Virus record (IMG/VR): IMGVR_UViG_3300010883_000131
Span: 1-37,921 of that record
DNA length: 37,921 bases
From: a virus
Direction: 5' to 3' (one strand)
This document shows, one piece after another, positions 7,423 to 12,749 of the stretch. The notes beneath the pieces are model-generated. The model had not been told where the DNA came from. It did no database searches and saw only the letters and a list, made by a program, of their open reading frames with translations. The first letter of the stretch is position 1; every line of letters begins with the position of its first letter. Made by a program: the position numbers and the translations under genes.

Positions 7423-7485
7423 CCGTAGAAGGAGCCATCTCACGAGGGTTTCTTGGTCTGCCGGGTTCGATTCCCGGTCTGCGGT
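7423..7485 (+). tRNA. tRNA-like element 1, no D-arm
   Basis: CCGTAGA (7423-7429) pairs over all seven positions with TCTGCGG (7478-7484), with one U-G pair. The T-arm is perfect: CCGGG, loop TTCGATT, CCCGG (7461-7477). Only 31 nt lie between acceptor and T-arm. They can form one hairpin, AGGAGCC/GGTTTCT with a 10-nt loop, leaving no room for a D-arm. Total length is 63 nt against about 73 for a normal tRNA body. No CCA is encoded and the discriminator would be T. An anticodon cannot be assigned. It may be a degenerate tRNA or a tRNA-like domain of the larger RNA. Confidence 0.4.
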
Positions 7486-7564
7486 TTTGGTGTTTGCAGG
7501 ATCGACTGCGCTTCAAACTGGGCGAGCCGACCGGAGCACCATCCACGGGAAAGGACTCCCACCG

Positions 7565-7648
7565 GAACAGTCTGAAGCCGATGCACAGCCCGGAAGCACC
7601 CTCGGTTGCGACGCGGCTATGGGGTTCCCTCTCGGCTGAGGACTGTTC
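7565..7648 (+). other. Long-range RNA helix between the two tRNA-like elements
   Basis: Eight bases GAACAGTC (7565-7572) pair with GACTGTTC (7641-7648), and five bases AGCCG (7576-7580) pair with CGGCT (7633-7637), separated by a 3x3 internal loop. The enclosed 52 nt can form smaller stems (AGCC/GGCT). It is direct evidence that the 7.4-8.0 kb region is folded as RNA. Confidence 0.5.
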
Positions 7649-7651
7649 TTT

Positions 7652-7724
7652 GGGCCTGATCTGGCGAATCCTTGCGTATTTAGCCACGCACTGGGGCAAC
7701 CGGGTTCGATTCCCGGCAGGTCCA
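7652..7724 (+). tRNA. tRNA-like element 2 with G3:U70 acceptor stem, no D-stem
   Basis: GGGCCTG (7652-7658) pairs with CAGGTCC (7717-7723), and the only wobble is the third pair, G3:U70, the main identity element for alanyl-tRNA synthetase; position 73 is A. The T-arm is perfect and identical to that of element 1 (CCGGG, TTCGATT, CCCGG; 7700-7716). Between them, 7659-7699 holds a GG-containing stretch with no D-stem and a 5-bp hairpin TGCGT/ACGCA with an 8-nt loop (ATTTAGCC). The length (73 nt) is normal. The 5' end resembles the start of tmRNA, whose tRNA-like domain also lacks a D-stem, but no tag-coding domain is present. CCA is not encoded. Confidence 0.5.
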
Positions 7725-7934
7725 CTAAGGGAGAACGGGGAAGGGTTTACGGGGTAGAGGAGCGAAAGCTAGGGTTTAGAGCCACGCACCCAATTGCCGC
7801 TGAAGCCGGTTGGTATGCCAATCGGACAAGCAGACCAACCCCATCTCCCTGCAACTGTCCACGAGAGACTTACCGTGCGCGTGCTAGGTTACAACAGCAA
7901 CAGGCGGTATGGAGTTGTCTCGCAAGTGGGCTTT

Positions 7935-7998
7935 AGCGCAGACGGGCAGGGTCATTCCCTCCCAAGGCCACAAAGGGCGGCGACCCGTCTGCGCTTTT
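7935..7998 (+). terminator. Terminator-like 12-bp hairpin at the 3' end of the structured region
   Basis: AGCGCAGACGGG (7935-7946) pairs perfectly with CCCGTCTGCGCT (7984-7995), followed by TTTTATT. The 37-nt interior contains a smaller AGGG/CCCT hairpin (7948-7960). It ends the structured region 32 bp before the next start codon, as a terminator or an attenuator. Confidence 0.6.
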
Positions 7999-8026
7999 AT
8001 TACTTCATCTAGAAAGGGGGTCAGCT

Positions 8027-8608
8027 ATGACCTTGGATGAACAGGCGATGGCCCTTTACTCGGCCTACCCCCGCAAAGTTGCGCGGGGCGCGGCACTAAA
8101 GGCCATCAAGAAGTCCCTGATAATGCCCTCGGAGAAGGGCGGCATCGGCTACGACGCGATGATGGGAGCAGTCCTAGAATACGCGCTAGCCAAGAAGGGG
8201 CAAGAGTCCCGCTACGTTCCTCATCCATCCTCTTGGTTCAACCAAGAGCGGTGGGCCGACGACCGGAGTGACTGGTGGGAAGGGCGTAAGCCCGAAGTCC
8301 CCGCTGAAGCTGCCTTTGACAAGGTGCGGCAAGCCATCTCAAGGTTTGGGAGGGGCGACCCGAAGGGGGCAAGAGAATGGCTGCGGGACGTTGCTATCAC
8401 GTCTACAGTCAAGGAGCTTGGGTGGAATAATCTGTGCAACATGGACGATTTCAGTCGTACTGCTATTTTCAACCGTTTCCGCATACTCTATGAAGAGGGA
8501 GAGATTCGTGTCCGAAGAAGCCAAGGCGGAGGAGAGAGTCAGGGAGAAGAGCCACGAGGCTTATCTCGCCAGACAATACCCATTGAGGCTGCAAGAAAAA
8601 AGGCTTGA
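8027..8608 (+). CDS. Replication-accessory protein (helicase-loader/initiator-like)
   Basis: 193 residues; the ATG has AAAGGGGG upstream. The N-terminal third contains ALYSAYPRKVARGAALKAI and then YVPHPSSWFNQERW, the 'aYPrK..k..A.kA......YvPhpstWLn..RW' signature seen in phage replication proteins of the O/DnaC-loader group and in related helix-turn-helix proteins. The middle and C-terminus are helical and charged. It lies between the SSB-like gene and the RuvC-like gene. I see no P-loop, so it is not itself a helicase or ATPase loader; recruiting a replication protein to DNA is inferred. The hairpin 30 bp upstream may affect its expression. Confidence 0.55.
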   Translation: MTLDEQAMALYSAYPRKVARGAALKAIKKSLIMPSEKGGIGYDAMMGAVLEYALAKKGQESRYVPHPSSWFNQERWADDRSDWWEGRKPEVPAEAAFDKVRQAISRFGRGDPKGAREWLRDVAITSTVKELGWNNLCNMDDFSRTAIFNRFRILYEEGEIRVRRSQGGGESQGEEPRGLSRQTIPIEAARKKA

Positions 8609-8723
8609 AGAAGCCTTTGCAACCTATGTGGTGACAACTCCCGGCACACTGGAGGCGAGGGCTGCCCTCAAAGAGTACTTGCGGAAAGAGGAGGAGTACG
8701 ATGGTAAACATACTGGCGATTGA
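8508..8723 (+). CDS. Small charged helical protein
   Basis: 71 residues if started at the GTG at 8508, which has GAGGGAGAG upstream; an in-frame ATG at 8490 is an alternative. The sequence is almost entirely charged helix (Glu, Lys and Arg rich) with one neutral stretch (TYVVTTPGTLEARAAL), so a coiled-coil or adaptor is plausible. It overlaps the preceding gene by 101 bp and the RuvC-like gene by 23 bp. Nothing is recognised. The dense overlaps are the phage style here but also make the exact start uncertain. Confidence 0.45.
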   Translation: MSEEAKAEERVREKSHEAYLARQYPLRLQEKRLEEAFATYVVTTPGTLEARAALKEYLRKEEEYDGKHTGD

Positions 8724-9210
8724 CCCCGGAACCTACAAGTCGGGGTGGGCCATTGTCGGAGACGGCAACGCGGTCACGCAGTTCGGGAAGAGCGACAACA
8801 AGGAAGTCCTTGATGGCCTTCGACACGGACTGTACGGCTGGCACACCGCAAACCTAGTGGTTATCGAGATGATGACCAGCTACGGGAAGCCTGTGGGTGG
8901 CGAGGTCTTTGAAACGCTGGTGTGGATCGGCAGGTTCCTCGAGGCGGCTGAACATCAACCAACTACCCGCATCACGAGGCGGGAAGTAAAGAATCACATC
9001 TGCCGGGGACACCGGAAAAAGAATGATTCTCAGGTGCGTTCATGCCTCATCGAGAGATACGGACCCGATGTCAATGACGCCATCGGCACAAAGAAAGACC
9101 CCGGCCCACTCTACGGAGTGACCGGGGACGTGTGGGCTGCTCTCGCAGTGGGCGTGGCTTACAGAGACATCTACCTTATTGACAAACCCCCTGTCCTCGA
9201 TGAAAATTGA
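8701..9210 (+). CDS. RuvC-like Holliday junction resolvase
   Basis: 169 residues, ATG at 8701 with GAGGAGGAG upstream. The RNase H-fold motifs of RuvC are in order: LAIDPGTYKSGWAIV (D8), VVIEMMTSYG (E56) and GDVWAALAVGVA (D143). A basic middle segment (KNHICRGHRKKNDSQ) would contact DNA. RuvC-type enzymes cut four-way junctions symmetrically; in phages they resolve recombination and replication intermediates before packaging. Length is typical of the family. It closes the recombination module and its last codons lie inside a strong intrinsic terminator. Confidence 0.85.
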   Translation: MVNILAIDPGTYKSGWAIVGDGNAVTQFGKSDNKEVLDGLRHGLYGWHTANLVVIEMMTSYGKPVGGEVFETLVWIGRFLEAAEHQPTTRITRREVKNHICRGHRKKNDSQVRSCLIERYGPDVNDAIGTKKDPGPLYGVTGDVWAALAVGVAYRDIYLIDKPPVLDEN

Positions 9211-9224
9211 GGGCAGGGGGTTTT
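9185..9224 (+). terminator. Intrinsic terminator overlapping the end of the RuvC-like gene
   Basis: AACCCCCTG (9185-9193) pairs with CAGGGGGTT (9214-9222), with an inner CCTC/GAGG stem (9195-9198 with 9209-9212), and TTTT closes it. The hairpin covers the RuvC stop codon and the only ribosome-binding-site-like sequence of the next gene (GAGGGCAGGGGG, ATG at 9228). Confidence 0.75.
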
Positions 9225-9227
9225 CTT

Positions 9228-10115
9228 ATGCGCGAACGATCGAAGACTTGGGTGCTTGTTCCTCTCGCCGTGGCTCTTTGCTTGCTGTCGCTAGCAACGG
9301 ACCCTACGTTAGCGAGGGACTTTTTGGACTCGAGTATCCTAGTGAACGGATGTTCTGGGACAATAATTGGAAGGAACAAGACGGTCGCGATTGGGATCTC
9401 CGCCGCGCACTGCGCCTCAAGAGCCGGAGCGATAAGCTCCTTCTCGAACAGAGACGGAACCGGCGGGAACGTGACTTGGCTGGTGATTGACCGCCGGAAG
9501 GACCTGTCCCTGTTCAAGTGCCGCTCAGCGGCGACCATTGGCGTCTACCCTGTCCTCCAGAAGCCCTCAGAGGGCAAATACGAGGGCTGTGGGTATCCCA
9601 GTGGCAAAGGACCGGAGATTACCCAACTGACATACGAAGGGCTGTGGAACATCAAGAGCCTCCCGGAGAAGCGGTGGATGTTCAGGGTGGACAAGGGCAA
9701 GTTTCACAACGGCTGTTCTGGTGGCGGTGTGTTCGCTGGCGGGTCCTTGGTTGGTATCACGACGCACGGCAGCAAGAAGGACGAGCACCTGTTCGCCGCA
9801 CCTCACGCCCAGCTTGTGTCCTTTTTGGAGGAAGCACAGAAGGCTACTGAAGTCCCCGTCTTCGGGGGTGTGGACAAGGAGAGCCCTGAGGAGAAGATCG
9901 AATTCGGCGGCCTCAAGCTGGATGGAGACATTGACAGAACAAAGGCAATCATCCATATTCTGAAGTTGTTGCAGGAGCAACGGGAAGAGCTGGCCCGAAT
10001 CAGACGCACCCCGATTCGGGTGCAGATAATCGACCCGAGTACCGGGAAGGTGATCCAAGAGAAGGCCTACCCGTTTGGCACACCGATCAAGCTCATGCTA
10101 CCGAGGGCTAAGTGA
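9228..10115 (+). CDS. Secreted trypsin-like serine protease
   Basis: 295 residues from the ATG at 9228. An N-terminal signal peptide is clear: a basic MRERSK, a hydrophobic core (VLVPLAVALCLLSL), then a cleavage-like ALA-type region near residue 30. A chymotrypsin-fold triad follows: H61 in ISAAHC, D92 in RKDLSLF, and S164 in NGCSGGG. Cys residues beside the His and Ser resemble disulfide positions of exported proteases. The C-terminal ~90 residues are an acidic/coiled segment (ILKLLQEQREELARIRR) ending in a strand-rich tail. It probably acts in the periplasm or outside the cell. Its ribosome binding site lies in the upstream terminator hairpin. Confidence 0.8.
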   Translation: MRERSKTWVLVPLAVALCLLSLATDPTLARDFLDSSILVNGCSGTIIGRNKTVAIGISAAHCASRAGAISSFSNRDGTGGNVTWLVIDRRKDLSLFKCRSAATIGVYPVLQKPSEGKYEGCGYPSGKGPEITQLTYEGLWNIKSLPEKRWMFRVDKGKFHNGCSGGGVFAGGSLVGITTHGSKKDEHLFAAPHAQLVSFLEEAQKATEVPVFGGVDKESPEEKIEFGGLKLDGDIDRTKAIIHILKLLQEQREELARIRRTPIRVQIIDPSTGKVIQEKAYPFGTPIKLMLPRAK

Positions 10116-10177
10116 TGTGTGACGTAAAGACCTGCGAGTGTGAAGACTGCCCCTACTGCCCCTGTCACGAGGATTAG
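10115..10177 (+). CDS. 20-residue Cys-rich mini-protein
   Basis: The ATG at 10115 overlaps the protease stop as TGATG, so translation would be coupled. The whole product is MCDVKTCECEDCPYCPCHED: six Cys in 20 residues with acidic flanks. CxC and CxxC spacings suggest metal or disulfide chemistry. The next gene starts three bases after its stop. It fits exactly between two genes with no spare sequence. It could still be a chance frame, since it is so short. Confidence 0.45.
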   Translation: MCDVKTCECEDCPYCPCHED

Positions 10178-10179
10178 AC

Positions 10180-10410
10180 ATGCCTGTTGAATCAGTGGAG
10201 CTTGCGGCTAACGACTACGCGATGATGAAGATGCACGCCCTGAACGGCGCGCAGCAAGCCGCCAACGGCTTCAACGCACTGGTCGAGGTCATCCGTTACG
10301 AGCATCAGGAAGCCAAGAACATGGTTTCCCAGTCCGAGGCTCTTGGACACCGAATCGTGGAGGAGTCAGGTGCAGGGAAAAGCCGAAGCACTGAGCCAAG
10401 CGGGAAGTAA
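10180..10410 (+). CDS. Small hypothetical protein, Ala-rich helix
   Basis: 76 residues; the ATG has GAGG eight bases upstream. The first 55 residues form a long amphipathic helix (ELAANDYAMMKMHALNGAQ and on), followed by a polar Ser/Gly tail. No family recognised. It opens a run of three overlapping small genes that leads to the papain-like enzyme, and its 3' end overlaps the next small frame by 41 bp. Phages often place holins and spanins next to lysis enzymes, but this protein has no membrane segment, so I do not assign such a role. Confidence 0.5.
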   Translation: MPVESVELAANDYAMMKMHALNGAQQAANGFNALVEVIRYEHQEAKNMVSQSEALGHRIVEESGAGKSRSTEPSGK

Positions 10411-10579
10411 CGCAGAGTTACACCTAGCCCGGCTTGTTGCTATCAGGCTGTCTGCCAATAATGGCAGTCTCGCTACCGTCGTATCTACGAGAGTGGAGGA
10501 ACTTCGTGAAGACCTTGCTCGACAAGCTGATGGAGCGATGGGCTGGCGTTCGGATGCTGGAGGAGGAAGCGAAGGCTAA
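10370..10579 (+). CDS. Small hypothetical protein in an overlapping frame
   Basis: 69 residues from the GTG at 10370, with GGAGGA five bases upstream. Helical and charged (LHLARLVAIRLSANNG, then a VEELREDLARQ stretch), ending in a Gly-rich tail. It bridges the ~95-bp gap that would otherwise separate its neighbours, overlapping them by 41 and 74 bp. Nothing is recognised. The good ribosome binding site favours a gene; the long overlap argues for caution. Confidence 0.4.
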   Translation: MQGKAEALSQAGSNAELHLARLVAIRLSANNGSLATVVSTRVEELREDLARQADGAMGWRSDAGGGSEG

Positions 10580-10937
10580 GGACGTGGAGGAGATGCTCCG
10601 TATCAACCGCGAGGAGGTTCGAGCACATCTCCGCAACACGCTGGGCGGCAGCTTCAGCCCTGAAGGAGTGGAGACGGGCAGCACACATATCGGAGACGTT
10701 GTGCATCATCACGTTGAAACCAACACAGGGACGGGCGGCGGCGGGAAGAAGTGGATCGGCAAAGGGCTGATTGCGGCGGCCCTGCTCGGCAGCGGGGCTG
10801 GCGCGCCATTCCTCCTCAACCTGTTCGGCGGCGACCTGCCAGTTTTGGCTCCTCTCGGTGAGGGGTCCGAGTACGACCTTGAGCTGGGAGAGCCAGATGC
10901 GGTACCAAAAAACGCGAACGAGGATTCGGAACGGTGA
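10506..10937 (+). CDS. Small protein with one membrane-like segment
   Basis: 143 residues from the GTG at 10506 (GGAGGA upstream); an in-frame ATG at 10461 has a poorer site. An N-terminal charged helix (LLDKLMERWAGVRMLEEEAK) is followed by a Gly-rich linker, a single hydrophobic stretch near residues 88-112 (LIAAALLGSGAGAPFLLNLF) and an acidic tail. It directly precedes, and overlaps by 41 bp, the papain-fold enzyme gene. One membrane pass beside a possible cell-wall enzyme could suit a spanin- or holin-like part, but there is no lipobox and no firm evidence. Confidence 0.5.
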   Translation: MKTLLDKLMERWAGVRMLEEEAKAKDVEEMLRINREEVRAHLRNTLGGSFSPEGVETGSTHIGDVVHHHVETNTGTGGGGKKWIGKGLIAAALLGSGAGAPFLLNLFGGDLPVLAPLGEGSEYDLELGEPDAVPKNANEDSER

Positions 10938-11439
10938 CATCCTCGCCTTTCGGGGGACGCGATGCTTCTCTTGGCTTATCAAGTTCCGCACACTCAGCCG
11001 TGTGTCTCACGTCGGCGTTGCCATCTGGTTCGGGGACCGCCTTTGCTGCCTTGAGGCCATGGAGGGCAGTGGCGTCAGGCTGCACCCGGTCAGTAAGTTT
11101 ATCGAGGACGGAGAGTTCGTCGATTGGTACGAGCTTTACGATGAGTCCGTCAGCAGGAAGCAGATGACCGAGTTCGCGCTGTCTTGCTGGGGAAAGCGAT
11201 ACGCCTCGATCTGGCAGTTCATCCGCTCTTGGGGACTCGTCTGCCGGAGTTGGCTTGATAAGAACCAGTCACCACCAGACACTAATCCAGACAGATTCTT
11301 CTGTTCTGAGTTTGTGATGTCAGCACTCAGGGAGGGCGGGTACGCTGGCGAAGGATACGAAAAGCCCCCTTCTAGAACGTCACCCGGAGATATAGTGGAG
11401 TTACCGTGCCTACACAGGATGGGAAAGCTGAACCCTTGA
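10897..11439 (+). CDS. YiiX/NlpC-type permuted papain-fold enzyme
   Basis: 180 residues from the ATG at 10897, with GGGAGAG upstream. The N-terminus reads RNGDILAFRGT, then RVSHVGVAIW (H38), and the C-terminal half has DRFFCSEFVMSAL (C136) and SPGDIVELP. A 'GD...F' opening, His in 'SHVG' ahead of Cys in 'CSEFV' is the permuted NlpC/P60 (YiiX/YebB, LRAT-like) layout, in which the catalytic His precedes the Cys. Family members cleave peptidoglycan peptides or act as amidases or acyltransferases on lipids. A cell-wall or host-lipid role is inferred from the location. There is no signal peptide. Confidence 0.7.
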   Translation: MRYQKTRTRIRNGDILAFRGTRCFSWLIKFRTLSRVSHVGVAIWFGDRLCCLEAMEGSGVRLHPVSKFIEDGEFVDWYELYDESVSRKQMTEFALSCWGKRYASIWQFIRSWGLVCRSWLDKNQSPPDTNPDRFFCSEFVMSALREGGYAGEGYEKPPSRTSPGDIVELPCLHRMGKLNP

Positions 11440-11786
11440 TGTTTGACCGCTACGTTTACGACGCCGAGTGCGTAAAGGTGGTCGATGGGGACACGCTGAA
11501 GTTGGATGTTGACCTCGGGCTGGATTGCCGTCGATCTATCACGATTCGCGTACATGGCATCAACACGCCGGAGATGCGCGGTCCAGAGAGAGAGGAGGGG
11601 ATCGTATCTAGAAGCTGCCTCAAGGACTTCATTGACAAGTCGGACGGCGAGCTTATCATTCAGACGATACGGGACAAGACTGGGAAGTACGGGCGTTATG
11701 TCGCTCGCATCTTCAACAGCGACGGTCTGGATCTGGGTGAGGAGCTCGTCCGATTGGGGATGGCGGAAAGGGTGGACTATGGCTAG
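11406..11786 (+). CDS. Staphylococcal-nuclease-like (thermonuclease) protein
   Basis: 126 residues from the GTG at 11406, preceded by TGGAG; an internal ATG at 11439 is an alternative with a weaker site. The SNase OB-fold motifs are clear: KVVDGDTLKL (D27, D29), ITIRVHGINTPEMRG (R48, E56) and DKTGKYGRYVARI (R97), i.e. both catalytic Arg, the Glu and the metal Asp. Such enzymes cut DNA and RNA with calcium. No signal peptide is present, so it would act inside the cell or be released at lysis, perhaps degrading host nucleic acid. Overlaps both neighbours (34 and 8 bp). Confidence 0.85.
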   Translation: MPTQDGKAEPLMFDRYVYDAECVKVVDGDTLKLDVDLGLDCRRSITIRVHGINTPEMRGPEREEGIVSRSCLKDFIDKSDGELIIQTIRDKTGKYGRYVARIFNSDGLDLGEELVRLGMAERVDYG

Positions 11787-12135
11787 GCGCAAGAAGCGGA
11801 AGAGGAGCAAGCCCTCGACTAGAGGGGAGAAGGCGATGCTTGTCGATTACAAGGCGGTGTGGGACAAGCAGTGCGAGGACTGCCGGTGGATATACAACAA
11901 GCTGTACAAGACTTGCCCTAAGTGCGATGGAGTGAAGTGGGATCTTGTGGGGCGTGTGAGTGACCCTGATATATCCAGAGAGGCCGAGCCATCCTACACT
12001 CCGACGCAGGCAGAGATACGCGAGATGGCTGAAGAGATACGCAAGGACTGGGACGAAGACAGGCTCAAGCAACAGGAGGGATTCTGTAGCTGGAAGGTTC
12101 CGGTCAGCTTACTGGAAACCCCAGACGATTTATAA
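11779..12135 (+). CDS. Basic zinc-ribbon protein
   Basis: 118 residues from the ATG at 11779, overlapping the SNase stop by 8 bp. A strongly basic start (ARRKKRKRSKP) is followed by a CxxC pair in CEDCRW and a second in CPKCDG, 15 residues apart, a zinc ribbon. The C-terminal half is acidic and helical (AEIREMAEEIRKDW). Probably a nucleic-acid-binding protein; no family is recognised. It is the last plus-strand gene before the minus-strand island and ends 13 bp before a bidirectional terminator. Confidence 0.6.
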   Translation: MARRKKRKRSKPSTRGEKAMLVDYKAVWDKQCEDCRWIYNKLYKTCPKCDGVKWDLVGRVSDPDISREAEPSYTPTQAEIREMAEEIRKDWDEDRLKQQEGFCSWKVPVSLLETPDDL

Positions 12136-12148
12136 TTGCGCACGAAAA

Positions 12149-12183
12149 AAGCCTCAGTAAGCTATTGCTAGCTACTGAGGCTT
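12149..12183. terminator. Bidirectional intrinsic terminator between convergent operons
   Basis: AAGCCTCAGTA (12149-12159) pairs perfectly with TACTGAGGCTT (12173-12183), with GCTA/TAGC inside the loop. The A-tract at 12145-12150 gives a U-run on minus-strand RNA; TTCTTCC follows on the plus strand. It separates the gene ending at 12135 from the minus gene ending at 12191. Confidence 0.8.
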
Positions 12184-12190
12184 CTTCCGT

Positions 12191-12601
12191 TCAAACGGCG
12201 CGGGGAAATGGGACGTTGTTGACAACGTGAGGGTTTCTGGCCTTTACCACCTTGTACGGACGGGACGTTATGATCCCGTTCGGCTTCAGTGTTGACCCTG
12301 TGATGCGGCAGGCGTGTAACGCCCACCTCATCCCGCCCCGCGTGATCTCCTGAATATGGAGCACCACGCCGGGAACCTCCACCTTGTCATCGGGCGGATC
12401 TTCGATCGACTCGATTACGGCATTCCCCCTGAACGCCATTGACGTTGTTGTCCCGTCATGCTTTTCAAAGAACGGGCCTTCCTTCACTCGAATGCTGTCC
12501 CCCGGTCGGAGGATAAGATTCGAGCTATACTTGAACTCTTTGAGTAGATTCCGGTTGTCACCCCAGCCATTGGGGTTGTCCGGTGTTGGCGTAACAGCCA
12601 T
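12191..12601 (-). CDS. Hypothetical protein, minus-strand island unit A
   Basis: 136 residues from the ATG at 12601, with GGGAGA upstream on the minus strand. The N-terminus is Pro/Asn-rich, then a strand-rich body (LILRPGDSIRVKEG; VVLHIQEIT) and a basic C-terminus. It looks like a compact beta-fold of unknown family. It is a stand-alone unit: the sigma-28-like element A ends about 45 bp upstream of its start codon, and the bidirectional terminator lies 8 bp beyond its stop. Regulation with the other island genes is inferred. Confidence 0.55.
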   Translation of the reverse strand: MAVTPTPDNPNGWGDNRNLLKEFKYSSNLILRPGDSIRVKEGPFFEKHDGTTTSMAFRGNAVIESIEDPPDDKVEVPGVVLHIQEITRGGMRWALHACRITGSTLKPNGIITSRPYKVVKARNPHVVNNVPFPRAV

Positions 12602-12647
12602 GTAAATCTCCCTTGAGTGTGCCGGGTGAAGTTCCCCGGTACTTGTA

Positions 12648-12675
12648 TCATCGGCTTTGCTGCACCGGAACTTGA
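12648..12675 (-). promoter_or_regulatory. Sigma-28-like promoter element A
   Basis: On the minus strand: TCAAGTTC, a 12-bp spacer beginning CGGTGCA, then GCCGATGA. Same length and spacing as five other copies upstream of minus-strand units; resembles the FliA/SigD consensus TAAAGTTT-N11-GCCGATAA with one extra spacer base. Confidence 0.6.
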
Positions 12676-12688
12676 GTACCAATAAAAT

Positions 12689-12742
12689 AACCCCCGGCCA
12701 GAACACCGTGATTCCCTGACGGGCGGTGTCTGGTCGGGGGTT
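12689..12742 (-). terminator. Intrinsic terminator of the DUF932-like gene
   Basis: AACCCCCG..CCAGA.CACCG (12689-12708) pairs with CGGTG/TCTGG/CGGGGGTT (12724-12742), about 19 bp with one wobble and one bulge. Minus-strand RNA then reads TTATTTTATT. It lies just before promoter element A. Confidence 0.8.
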
Positions 12743-12749
12743 CTATCAC

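Larger units (their letters stand above)
7423..8003 (+). ncRNA. Large structured gene-free region with embedded tRNA-like elements
   Basis: From 7402 to 8026 no reading frame is convincing. The plus strand folds repeatedly: two tRNA-like elements (7423-7485 and 7652-7724), a long-range helix between them pairing GAACAGTC..AGCCG (7565-7580) with CGGCT..GACTGTTC (7633-7648), GGTTGGT/ACCAACC (7808-7814 with 7834-7840), CGAGA/TCTCG (7862-7866 with 7918-7922), and a 12-bp closing stem at 7935-7995. AGCCACGCAC occurs twice (7682-7691 and 7780-7789). The total of ~580 nt and the tRNA-like content recall large phage RNAs such as ROOL and GOLLD, but I could not match family motifs. Confidence 0.45.

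Noticed and set aside
7652-7724. Phage attachment site (attP) overlapping a tRNA 3' end
   Set aside because: Both acceptor strands are present and pair, no integrase is in the window, and there is a second similar element nearby; nothing else suggests a temperate phage.
7494-7757. 87-codon plus-strand open frame through the structured region
   Set aside because: Its last part is a translation of the tRNA T-arm (the typical GNRVRFPAGP phrase), with no start signal.
7652-8003. Complete tmRNA gene
   Set aside because: The tRNA-like halves are only 73 nt apart, no tag-coding frame or pseudoknot set lies between them, and no CCA end is encoded.
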